Source of the DNA: Cliona cf. orientalis
Taxonomy: Eukaryota; Porifera; Demospongiae; Clionaida; Clionaidae
NCBI GenBank assembly: GCA_963930775.1
Contig: OZ005698.1
Location: 5,152,501 to 5,216,500, forward strand
Length of the DNA: 64,000 bases
Direction of reading: 5' to 3'
The notes under the pieces are model-generated. The model saw only the letters and a list, made by a program, of their open reading frames with translations, made no database searches and was not told the DNA's origin. This document shows, one piece after another, positions 1-10,651 of this stretch. The translations under genes and the position numbers were made by a program. Each line of letters begins with the position of its first letter. Position 1 is the first letter of the stretch.

Positions 1-705
1 TATGCAGCAACTAAGACAAAGAGTGAGTAAATTGTTTGTAGCTAGAGTAATTATTATATTGTTTGTAGCTAGAGTAATTATTACTACATCGTACACAATG
101 GGAGAGACAGATTAATTAGTCGAGTACTTATTTGTCCTACATGTCTAGTGACATGAAAGGAGTGGGGAGTCTTGCCAGTATGTCAAACATGCATGGTGTG
201 GTATGCATAAATTCTGTGGAACATCTTGCAGCTCCATAATCCTACAAAGTTGTTTACACGAAACTGGATTACTTTAATCTGGATTCTAATCTGGGTTAAG
301 GGCCTAGTGTAAACAGAGCTATAATTCGGTTAGTGGCATAAAATTGTGTGTGAGTGATTAAGTGAGAGAGTGTGTGTGCATGTGACATTATGCTGTTGTG
401 ATCATCCCTCTACCCCCAATACGAATAAGATAGACTCTATAGGTCAAATTTAGAGCTGTGAGCACTGTACGTAGGCTACAAATTTTCATTCAAGCTAGTG
501 ATGAATTATAATAATATATCTACGTTATTTCTCTTAGTTGTCAATGTACCTTCTGTACTAAAACGTGTACATAAGCCATCATAATGTTTGGTTCATGCAT
601 GTCATCTATAGTACGCATCTAGCTAGTATAGGTTTGCAGTGTGATGTACACCGTAGCAGCTGGCACACCAATAAGTGCCTAATATAGGGTATTCCTCTAA
701 TGCAG
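1..705. other. non-coding stretch, probably intron or intergenic
   Basis: No coding exon is supported here. The stretch opens with a direct duplication (positions 30-85) and is otherwise AT-rich with short GT runs. It ends at a plausible splice acceptor (701-705, tgcag) that opens the next exon, so at least its right part is probably the last intron of that gene. Confidence 0.5.
30..85. repeat. two-copy tandem repeat, period about 28 bp
   Basis: The block containing tttgtagctagagtaatt occurs twice back to back with no visible mismatch in the core. It is too short to assign to an element and looks like a local slippage duplication. Confidence 0.7.
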
Positions 706-1340
706 GTAATTATACTGGCCTCTCATCACTGCCCGACCACTATACTGAGCGTTCAAGGTGTCTGGATGACTTTAGGGACATGTATGGAGGTGAACTGATC
801 CTGCCCTATGCAACTTTCATCATTGAAAGCATGACGCCAGCTCCAAGTAGAAACAGAACTTATTTATCAAGATACCATAATCTAACTCGCAACGCAAGTC
901 GCACTTTCTTCCGCAGATCACACAACATAACAAAATCAAAATCTTTCAATATATCTGAGCAACAGAAACTCTACGGGTCATTACTAGCTCAAAGAAAGCA
1001 AAACTATTCCCGCTCCAACCTACCAAGGTCCAATAACACGATGACCTATTCTCACCAGTCAAGATCCTCCAATAATATGACCCAGATACGGCAACAGTAC
1101 CACAATGGCCGCCAAGCACCCGTACAGGGCCAACAGTCAAGACACTTCAATGTCACACAGCTACGGAGACCAAGCCAGCAAGGCCACCAGAAGACATTAA
1201 GTGGAGGAGAACAATGGAAATACTTGAATAGAACCCAGATACGAAGACAATATTATCACAAACCACATCCAGAGGTTAAGCCTATGAAACCTATGGGAGA
1301 ACAAAGGAGAAATTCTGTCAGTAAGAATAGTGTCAGATAG
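706..1340 (+). CDS. last exon of an unrecognised, sequon-rich protein
   Basis: The frame is open from a splice acceptor at 701-705 to a TAG stop at 1338-1340 and gives about 211 residues. No in-frame ATG lies near the start of the frame, so this is taken as a 3' terminal exon whose first codon is shared with an upstream exon outside the window. The product is rich in Arg, Gln, Ser and Tyr and carries about eleven Asn-X-Ser/Thr sequons (for example NYT, NRT, NLT, NAS, NIT, NVT). That is far more than expected for a soluble cytosolic protein and suggests a glycosylated extracellular tail. A short conserved-looking head (CLDDFRDMYGGELILPYATF) precedes the low-complexity tail. No family was recognised. 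A non-coding open frame remains possible. Confidence 0.45.
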
Positions 1341-1672
1341 ATAACTAACAATAATTATTACAAGTTGTGCTTATTGTTGCAGCGTACTCTAATGCTGAAT
1401 CATGCATTCTTATTATACTAGTAGTTTGATTCGCGATGGTTACTCGATTTATTTAGACAACTCAACATTAATTATTGGAGAATTGTAGATTTCAATGGGT
1501 AGATTATGATCAGACAAAACAGTATGTCTGTGGCTGGATATGGCTGGCCCTAGTGTATGGTTTACTGACGCATGTGCCCCTGAACGCTAACTGAAAGCTC
1601 ATTAAAAATCCTGCATGACACAGTCCAGCAGTTGGTATCCAGCAGAGTTCTATCAAATTTGTGAAGGTGGTA
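1341..1672. other. short intergenic region before the CAP gene
   Basis: About 330 bases separate the stop of the upstream exon from the ATG of the CAP/ITIH gene on the same strand. I see no clear TATA box or polyadenylation signal. It should hold the 3' end of one gene and the promoter of the next. Confidence 0.4.
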
Positions 1673-3602
1673 ATGGCATTTTTTGACCGAATCATACTAG
1701 CATTCTTGGTTAGCGTTTGTTGTTCCTTACTGTGCTTGAATGGTGAGAGCAATATCACCCCGGGGGAAAGAAGTAAGATCATCAACCTCCACAACACCTT
1801 CAGAGCATCTGTAGCTCCATCTGCTAGTGACATGGAGAAAATGGTAAGATGCATGATTCATTAGAGCTATTTCATGAGTCATTGCAGCTAGCTACTTATA
1901 CTGGTGTATGGTTGGTTAGCAACCATATGTGCACTTTGCTTTGCAGGGAGCCATACATACTAATAATTATAATAGCCACCATTTCCTAGTCGATATGCTC
2001 CTGTGTATATTGGTTGGCAGTGCTGATGCTCCACCAGTGGCTTGATTGATTGTTGGTATTTCCTGCAGGTATGGAGTGAGGAACTTGCCTTGTTAGCCGA
2101 GGGATTTGCTGCCAAGTGTGTAGCTGATCGCCAAACTGATCAAAACACACGATCTCAGTCTTTTGAAAGTATTGGAAGAAATTTTTATGTTTTATCAGAT
2201 CTGGATTTGGAGAACAAGGTTAACTTCTCTACCATAATTGGCATGTGGTTTAGCGAGTCATCCAATTACAACTACAATGAAACTACCTGCCTTGGGTCAT
2301 CATGCGACAACTACACTCAAGTATGTCTGCAAGTAAAAATCACTCCTTTTGACATCAATGTGTTCTATTCTCTAGATGGTATCGGCAAGTTCTAACCAGC
2401 TTGGTTGTGGCTCATTTTATTGTGAAGTACCTATGCTTCATATTGGTATCAAAGGACGCTTTTTCGTTTGTAACTATGCACCAGGGTAGGTCATCATATT
2501 GGTGAGCTAGGGTGCATACATATTGCCATGTACATGTACATGTCAATATAGGGAGAATCTGAATGAAACGAGGTGGCCGTATAAGCTGGGAATTCCATGT
2601 TCCAACTGCCCTACTGGTACCAGTTGTGATCCAGAATCCAACTTGTGTGGTATAAATTTAATATTGCAGTTTTGTGGTGCTCTTAAATCTGTTCATGTTC
2701 TTCTCCCTTGGCCCAGCAGCTCTCGATGTTGCTGAAAACCCCCACTTTAGGGTGACTCTGCCAAGTGGCCACATGTTCTGCTACAACATTCAAGGAGAGC
2801 AGGATGCAGTGTACAACCTGATCTCCAGCAAATACTTGGAGATGAACGCTGGTTTCTCAGTTGATGCTTTGAATCGGAGCAACTCGTGGATGGACTCCAT
2901 TGGTGTCACTGTCTTCCACAAGGGACAAGAATCGACGCTAATCAAATTTTCAGCCAGTGCCTGGGAGGTGAACGTTGGGGATAGCGTATCACTGGAAGCA
3001 GATCAAATAGAAAAGATTACTGTGTCCAAAGGGAGGTTGATGATACTGCCAATGTACCCCAAGGAATTCCCAGTAATCTCTCCCAGTATACAGGTCCAGT
3101 TCAGTGACCTTGACCTGGACTTCTCTGTTCACTACTCTGAATCGATTCATGAGGATGAATCAATAGCTCGAGTGTCGCTGTTTTGGCACAGCACTGGAAC
3201 AATGCATTCTGGAGCACATGGAATAGTTGGTGAGATTGTAGCATCAATATCAGTAGTATGTATATTATTATACGTGTAATCTTATAGTTGGTCAATTGCA
3301 AATGCACCCTGTAATGACATTGCATCCATTCCATGGCTTGTGCAGGACAACTCCTACAAGATGGTGTGCACTTAAGAGAAAATGAGAGCAAGCTGATCAT
3401 TCCTGAGCATGCTCCTGTTTCTGTGACTGAAATCCCAGCCTGGAGATTGCAGCGACTGCTGTCTACCGAGCTCAGTGACTGTCGATGTTGGTCTACTGCC
3501 AGTAGAATAATTCAGCAGAGAGATGATGTCATCAAAGGAACTTCAGTTGACTATGTTGTTGATGATGTGTTCTCTACTGGCTTCAAGTTTAGAGGATTGT
3601 GA
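1673..3602 (+). CDS. secreted CAP-domain protein with ITIH heavy-chain C-terminal domain
   Basis: Six exons join in frame: 1673-1843, 2069-2320, 2376-2485, 2552-2649, 2720-3229 and 3346-3602, giving 465 residues. Residues 1-24 form a hydrophobic signal peptide. Residues about 30-178 are a CAP (CRISP/antigen 5/PR-1) domain, with LHNTFR near the start, WSEEL, the VGCG-like LGCG step and the signature FVCNYAPG. A Cys-rich hinge (PCSNCPTGTSC) follows. Residues about 213-465 match the C-terminal domain of inter-alpha-trypsin inhibitor heavy chains: NPHFRV and CYNIQGE at the start, a GQLLQ step, and a final CW...DYVVDDVF block. The usual CAP motif GHYTQ reads DNYTQ, so one conserved His is lost. 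The first exon uses the ATG before the signal peptide; a GTG 12 bases upstream is in frame but unlikely. The protein is probably extracellular; its ligand is unknown. Confidence 0.8.
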
Positions 3603-4349
3603 TGAGCTGGCTTGCAGCTCAATACTATTATTACTCAGTTATTACCTCTTGACTACTATGTATACGTGTGCACACTACCATTAATATTTTATATTATTAC
3701 CCCCCATACATGACGAGAGTTTCGACGATGCTATTTGTTTGGTGCCGGCCAGTAACGGTCCAGAGAGCCACCACCTTAGTATTACGCAAACTAGTACTGA
3801 AACCTCTTGTGCATTGCATCTGCAGACTTAAGCTTGTTTTCCACATGTACAGTCACTCTCTATTGTGCTACTGATCTTTCGTAGGTTTATACCGGTCTTT
3901 TCATGCTCAAATCTGAAGGTACCACATCCTATTATTCCCCCAAAATTATGTTAGGGCCTAGCAGGGAAATGAACCCAACAAAATGAAAAGTTCACAAAAT
4001 TATTAAGATTGCAGTTTAGACATATCCGTATTTCCTCCATGAAATGGAATCATTAACCACCAGAGAGAATCAAGTTTTTTGCAATTTGTAATAATAACAA
4101 TATGACTTCACTACATGTATTGCATTAGTTCTCATCTCCAATTTCATAATACAAACCCAATAAGTCATCAGTGCCAGTCCACTCAAAAATCCAAAACTGC
4201 CACAGACACACTGCTATAACAGGATGTCCATCCATAGGTATCTAGGTCGCTTTCTTTCTCTCCTCTTTAGTGACGACTGACCGCACTCTTGACTATACTC
4301 GTAGCACACACCTTATCATCATTCCATCAAGTTATCAATAATTTCTTGG
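3603..4349. other. intergenic region between convergent genes
   Basis: The CAP/ITIH gene ends at 3602 on the plus strand and NAA60 ends at 4350 on the minus strand, so this stretch holds two 3' untranslated regions facing each other. Only short spurious frames are present. No repeat was recognised. Confidence 0.5.
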
Positions 4350-7300
4350 CTAGTTCATGCTGCTGGGTGTTTGTTCAAGGTCCTCTCCCCTGACCCATTT
4401 GACCAGCCACCGGCCAAGCTCAGAAATCAGTTGACAGCACCAGCTGTCCACGACATAGCGCTGGAAGTAGGAGGAGAAGGTGTGGGGGAACGGCTGACCT
4501 CCATTTACATAGCAACAACAGAGCACAGCAGCAGCATGACGGAAAGAGATGTAGTAGTAATCTGGTATGACTTGAAGCTGAGTGAATCCAACACTATCGT
4601 AGAATCCTATGGGAGAGAAGAGAGTACACCATGTAATATGGAGTCCACCATATATACCATACATTATATACATGTACATGAATTCTTACCAGGAAAGCAT
4701 ATTTGCCAATTTGCCACAAGTTCTAAAACTACATATTGTTTACATAGAAATTTTCACTGGGAGAAAAATTTTGCCAATTCCGCCATCTGCTCTCATTGGT
4801 GAAAATTTTCACGTACATGTATTATGGCAGCAACCTTTTATCAGGGGCAAGCAAAGTGAGCCCCCCTTGCTTATAATATCCTATTGCCTGAGACTGACCT
4901 AAGGCTTGGGAGTTAGTGGCCAGTACATGGAGGTAGACTAGCAGGCAGCTGGAAAGGCCGGCAACATGGCTGAACAGCTGATTCATCAAATGTCGTCCTA
5001 TTCCCTGCCGTCTGTACTGCGACCGGACACCTGTGTGCACGTAGGCAATGTCATGTACATGTATACTATAATATTGTATAAGGAACCCAACATGTGTACA
5101 CATAATGTACTAATTACTATTGCACAATTACTACTATAGAAACTTTCAGGAAGTTCAAAATGGTACATGTACATGTACATGTAGGCATGGCACTTTTGAC
5201 CATGAAAATCACATTATTCCCAAGTGCAGTGGACTTTGGTAAGCATTCCAATGATAAGATATGCACATGATACATAACCGCTGTCATTCTTAACATACCC
5301 AAGCTGAGGACGTACATGACAGTGGAGTGAGGGGAAGGTTTATGCAGCAGTGGACCTAGCTCAGCCTCCAGGTCACTGAGAGACTGGAGCTCTGCCACCA
5401 GCATTCCCATCAGGCTACCATCACCTGTGAACAAACCCAGTGAGTACACCTGCAACGACAAACATTAGTGATGCAATATAATAGGTACACTACAACACTT
5501 GAAGAGGGGAGGGAAATGGAGGGGGGGGGGGTGAAGAATGGGAACCTAAGTGTATAGCCCTCTCCTCAGGCTCCCTTTAAAGGAGAGCCTGCATGCACAT
5601 GGCCATGTATGCTGTTGCAATTACACCTCTAATCCACCGCATCACCAATGAAAGTATATAGCAAGTATGGTTTGCCGACGATACCTCAGCTGGGGGGAAG
5701 CTTGAACACATCAAAAATTGGTGGGATAACATTTCTCGAATAGGTCCGGAATACAGTTACTTTCCAAACGCAAGCAAGACATGGCTCATCGTCAAAGAAG
5801 AAAACCACATGCAAGCAAGACAGATGTTTCAGGGCATTGGAGTCGTTATTACCCCCGAAGGAAAGAGACATTTGGGATCTGCAATTGGATCACACTCCTT
5901 TGTAGAGTGCTATGTTGAAGGGAAAGTATCAGAATGGAGGGCCAAAGTGCTTTCAGTGATACTCTCCATGATCTAATGGCACTACCGGCCTGTCTTGGGG
6001 GTCTGGGCATCATTGATCCTTCATACAAATGCATCACTCAATCACAGCTCCACTTAGCGATCTCATTGTACAGTAGTCTTAAATCTGTCCTCCAGAAACA
6101 CAAAGTATTTAGATTGGTGCAAATTATCGTGTTCGTACTAGGTGAAGATAAAGTGAGAGGGCAGAAGCAAATAAGATAGCTAACAAACCTCACAGAGAGC
6201 AATGGAAGTGTCATCTGAAAAAGGTGCTTCAACTTGGCTCACTACCCTTCTGATTGCTGATCATGGATTCACCCTTCATAAAGGTGCATTCTGTGATGCT
6301 CTGTGTTTGAGATATGGTTGGCATCCTGAGCAACTCCCGTCTCGCTGTGTCTGTGATCAAAAATTCACTATAGAACATGCCCTGAGCTGTTCTCGGTGTG
6401 GCTTTCCCTCAATCCGGCACAATCAGATCAGATATATCACTGCTGAATTTTTGACAGAGGTATGTCATGGGGTAGGCACGGAGCCAAGCTTGCAGCCAGT
6501 GACAGGTGAAAGGCCTGCACAGAGATCAGCAAATAGAGAAGATGGAGCCCATCTGGATATTGTAGCTGAGAACTTCTGGAGCCCGGCAACGTGCATTTTT
6601 TGATGTCCGGGTTTTTAACCCATTCGCACTGAGCTATCACAATACCTCCCTTACCCAATGCTACCATAGAAATGAACTTGAGAAAAGAAGAGCGTACGAT
6701 GAAAGGATCAGAGAAGTGGAGCATGGATCATTCGTTTTTTCAACAGCTAGGTGCCACAGCCAATGTAGTGTACAAGAGGATTGATTGCAGACAAACACAG
6801 CAAGCTGTATAGCAAGACCATGAATTGGCTCAGATGCAGACTCGGTTTCTCCTACACTAGCTGTGATGTGTCTGCGTGGATCCAGATCTTCCGGACCGAT
6901 CTTCCCTCCATCACCCCATCATTTTCATCTGTGGAAATATTGACCTGGCTGTAGCTAAGGGCCAGGGGGTATTCTAGACTTCTCGAACCATATTTTCATG
7001 CCTCTTATTTTTTCGCTATATGTGTAAACTCATATTTTTATCCCAATCTACAAGTGTACATGTCCTGCTACAGTTATTACATGTATGTACATGGTTAAAA
7101 ATACTTATTGCATGCTATTAAAGTGCTACTGTGTACCTTGTTAGAGGTAATGTAGTTATACCAGGAGTCTGGATAAGAAATGGGGAAGCACTCAATGCAC
7201 AGTGCCCTCACTTCCTCCAGGTGAGATGGAGTCAGGGGGTGAACAGTGGAACCTGAATACTGGCAAGGCTGTAAGGAGGGAGATCAAATACACTGCATTA

Positions 7301-7399
7301 AAGAACAATATTATACTTAGTCCTCAACACGCAAGAGAGTTAGCTAGCTAGCCATGCTGTAGCTACCTAGCTAGAGCTAGAGACACTCACCTGCTGCAT
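4350..7399 (-). CDS. NAA60: N-alpha-acetyltransferase 60 (Golgi GNAT acetyltransferase)
   Basis: Five minus-strand exons join in frame: 7391-7399, 7137-7268, 5299-5449, 4899-5030 and 4350-4606 (226 residues; human NAA60 has 242). NAA60 acetylates N-termini of transmembrane proteins on the cytosolic Golgi face. The reading gives FPISYPDSWY (family FPIEYPDSWY), MLVAELQSL, VLSLGVR, the acetyl-CoA motif RRQGIG, YLHVLATN, then GFYDSVGF and PDYYYISFR. The C-terminus contains the family NGGQPFP-like step and a hydrophobic stretch with Cys/Trp that fits the membrane-anchoring tail. The first exon is tiny (MQQ), followed by a GTGAGT donor, and exon 2 starts after a strong pyrimidine tract. The start codon is the least certain part. 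The gene is head-to-head with BCR. Confidence 0.88.
5640..6975 (+). mobile_element. decayed retroelement with reverse-transcriptase remains, inside a NAA60 intron
   Basis: Antisense to NAA60, in the intron between its second and third exons. The plus strand reads a reverse-transcriptase palm with the box VWFADD (5668 on), then WW and KTWLIVKEE motifs, EGKRHLGSAIG, and after a frame change LPACLGGLGIIDPS. A Cys/His segment (CVCDQKFTIEHALSC, 6347 on) and the string DVRVFNPFA (after another frameshift near 6597) follow, then RRAYDERIREVEHGSF. This order is typical of animal retrotransposon open reading frames. Several frame changes and missing segments show that it is dead. The exact class (DIRS-like or other) was not determined, and no long terminal repeats or target duplication were found. 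Confidence 0.75.
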
Positions 7400-7731
7400 T
7401 TCACTTCCAAATGATGCACACCTGGAGGCGACCTTTACCTTACCTTATTGACCTCGGATGGCCCCGGGCCCCCTTGTAGCGGGGTCCGGAAATTTTTGGT
7501 ATTGACGCATGCGTAATAGGATTATCGTGCAGACATTGTTATTAGGTGTCTGCTTATCAAAATGCAAAGCTCCCAACAAATGAATATCAACTTTGGCTGG
7601 GTGATGAATGTTGCACACAAAGCCATGTGCTGTTAGTTGCCTGAAGAGTATAAAGTCCTCAGAAAAGTTGGCATTCACTTCTCTGTCACAGCCAAGTTTA
7701 TTGGAGCGTAAATAGGAGCGACTGGTGCAGT
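7400..7731. promoter_or_regulatory. divergent promoter region between NAA60 and BCR
   Basis: Only 332 bases separate the inferred NAA60 start (7399, minus) from the BCR start (7732, plus). Both promoters and both 5' untranslated regions must lie here unless further non-coding exons exist. No TATA box is evident, as is common for housekeeping-type bidirectional promoters. Confidence 0.55.
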
Positions 7732-10023
7732 ATGGAAAGCGAGTTCTTGGAGCAATGGAACGCAAAGTTTGGAGCGAAACCCCCGGAATGGGTATTGACG
7801 CTCACTTCACAGTATTCCGCTCAATCACTGCTGGAGCAGGATGTTGACCGAGAAGTAGACAACTGTCAGGCAAGGATAGACAAGCTTCGTGCCGACCTCG
7901 ACCAGGAGTTGTTTCTAGTCGAGTGGCTTCGTCAGCAAAAGGCTAGTTTTTCATCTGATCTTTCAAAGCCACCCACTTCTACGAAGACACAGAACTCTCA
8001 CGTGCAAGGAGGCCACGACAGCCAAGCAGTTGGTTCCACACCTGACGACCAGCCAACCGAACAGTCGTCTCTAAATTTAAACGGTGAAGTGGAAGAGGAG
8101 AAGGGGACTTCTCCCAACCAGTCCTCACCATTAGCTCAGCCTGGGGGGCATTCTCCCACCAGCCAACCCCATTCTCACAGCGAGGAATCCGTCAAATCAA
8201 CTCCTGAGAGTCTCGAGTATCACACAGCACCTCAGAGCGTCGCTGGGGACAGTTCTGGGACTGAGCTAGAAGATCAACAAAAGAAATCCACCAGTGAGGT
8301 GAAAGAGAACGGTTTGCCCACTACCCCAGATATCTCTTGTCGTCAGCGGTTTGCTCACAAGGTAGACAGTAGTGACGTAACCATAGCCAAGGCTGTCAAC
8401 CGACGTCTACTTGAACAGCAGAAACTGCATAGTTCTTGTAACGTATTAAACCTTGATAGTGTCAGTGGTAAGTTATCACCTGCTGATAAGCCTGTATTCC
8501 GGAAACGTGCTGCCAGTGACCCATCACCTCAGAGAAGTGAGAGAAGTGAGCTCTTTGATCTCAAGAGTGAAGGTGGAAAAAGAGTACTCTCATCTCCTAT
8601 TGAAAGCCCTCGGCTACCCAAGAAAAGTGTACAGAAATTTGACAACTCGGTCAACGTTGATAGTGTGAAGTCAAGTGTACCTGAAAGGTTAGCAAACGGT
8701 ACAAGTGACAAATTTATAGAGAAGATAGTCAATAGTCAACCGGAGGAAGGTGATTCAGAGATAGTCATGACAAGTGAAGTGGAGAAGCGTAGCTCAAAGG
8801 AAGAGGACTCCATAGAGCTGAGGCAGTGGGCTAACCTTGGCCCGGGCAAGCGTAGCAGCAATGGCATCCTGGATAACTATGAAGGCTACAACATCATTGT
8901 TTCACCTGACGAGGAGCGAGATCCAGCCCTCCTGAACGTGTTAGCTGGTAGGATTCGCTCTGGTACGCCTCGAAGCTCCATTGACCACCTCCGAGATCCT
9001 CCCCCTGAGGCAGCTGTAGCCAATGGAAGTAGTGAGACTAAAGATAACACATCTCCACAAAGACCTTCTTACGACTCACAACAGACATTAGTGGCAGAGC
9101 TATCACCAAGGCGAGGTATTCCACCCTCGCTGGCCAAACCAGAGAGAGCATCACTCGTCTTCTCAGAAGATGAGTGTATCACACCCAAGGGAGACTCGGA
9201 TCACTCCATGAACATACCAACTGAAGATGAAGAAATTAGAACGAAGGAGAGATCACGGACCCTAGTGGGAGGCCAGGATGACACACTGAATGTCTCGAGA
9301 GTAGAGAAACTACTAGAAGAGGTTCAGAGAACTCAGGCCCAGGAGGGGGAGGACGACACTACAATGATGACACTCACACGAAATAACACTGACAAGTTTC
9401 GAAGCTATGGTATTGATGCGGAAATGGGAGACTCCTCCCAAGAGTTTACTCCTCTGGGCAGTTTGGACATTGACATTCAGGAGACACTCTCCAAGATCCA
9501 GAATGCACCCGAGATGAGTATGGCCACCCTCCTTGACACAGAAGAGAACAAGCAAATGAATGCACGTTTTCAAGCTAGGTATACAGATCCTTCCCTTGAT
9601 GACTTTGAGTACACACAGGGGATTGATGATGCAACAATTTCCGCCTTGACCCTAAGCAATGAGCTATTTTCATCCCGATCCAACTCTGTGTCCTCTCTGC
9701 CTGGTCTCTACTCTAACAGTGAGTCCAACACCAGCATCTCCCCTCCAGACACGGACTCCCCCTCACACGCCCGGCAAGGGGTCAACCTCAGAAACACCGG
9801 GGGCGCGAAAAGGGGGAATAGGAGGAGAATGGGAAATGCCGATTTGGACAAGATGACTGGAGCCTCCGATGAAGGGAGTGATCTCTCTCCCAGCCACACG
9901 CTGTCCTCTAGGTCCATGAGCCCTACATCAGAGCTGGGAAGTCTTGCCAGCCTGACGATGAGTCCTTCCAGTCCAAGGGAGTTCTCAGGGTCAGACTCTT
10001 CAGGAGGGATCGCTGATGCTATG
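7732..10023 (+). CDS. BCR: BCR exon 1: oligomerisation coiled coil and disordered Ser-rich region
   Basis: This single exon encodes residues 1-764. Residues about 33-72 ([20 protein letters not shown] onwards) match the BCR N-terminal oligomerisation helix, including the EQELERCKAS-type heptads. The remainder is Ser/Pro/Glu-rich and apparently disordered, with one Tyr-containing patch ([10 protein letters not shown]) that could be a phosphorylation site. The ATG at 7732 is chosen because it opens the coiled-coil region at the same distance as in the family. The donor is ATG|GTGAGC at 10023; the open frame that runs on to 10083 is intronic. Confidence 0.88.
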
Positions 10024-10598
10024 GTGAGCTCAATTGTCTCTCTCCCTCTCTCTTTCTCTCTCCCTCGTCAGTATATTCAATAATACATGCAGTACCATAA
10101 TATTAGAGTGACTGACTTAGCATGTACCGTAGTGTCTGTACATTCTGGAAACTACAGTATGTGCATGTTATTTTCTTGGATAGAAATGCACAGTGGTATT
10201 GGTATCGTCTAATATGGGCATGTGCTTTATGTATCATTTGCATGCACACTGTGTATGTCAATTCTTTGTGGTACAAATTATTTTCAATTCCCACACGTTG
10301 AGATAGGACTTGCTATTTAGCAGGTGTAATTAGCAACTCTGAGGAACCATTAGAGCCTATTTTGCTGCTGAAGTGCTTTATTTACTGGTACTTGATTGAA
10401 ATGATGAGGCTTGGCATTATCTCAGTCTACAGTACATCCCCTTATAATACTGAAGTCGCGTATTAGTGTTAATCTGTAGCGTGTGTCCTGTGGCACCACT
10501 TGCGGGTCTTCATTCCTAGGAAATACGTGTAGAGAAAGCCTTTTATGCACATGTAGTCTTTGTGTGTGTCCCGCATTGCGTGTGTGTTTGTTTGTGTG

Positions 10599-10651
<53 letters not shown>

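Noticed and set aside
4371-4902. Plus-strand frames at 4371-4802 and 4609-4902
   Set aside because: They are shadows of the NAA60 3' exons, which read family motifs on the minus strand.
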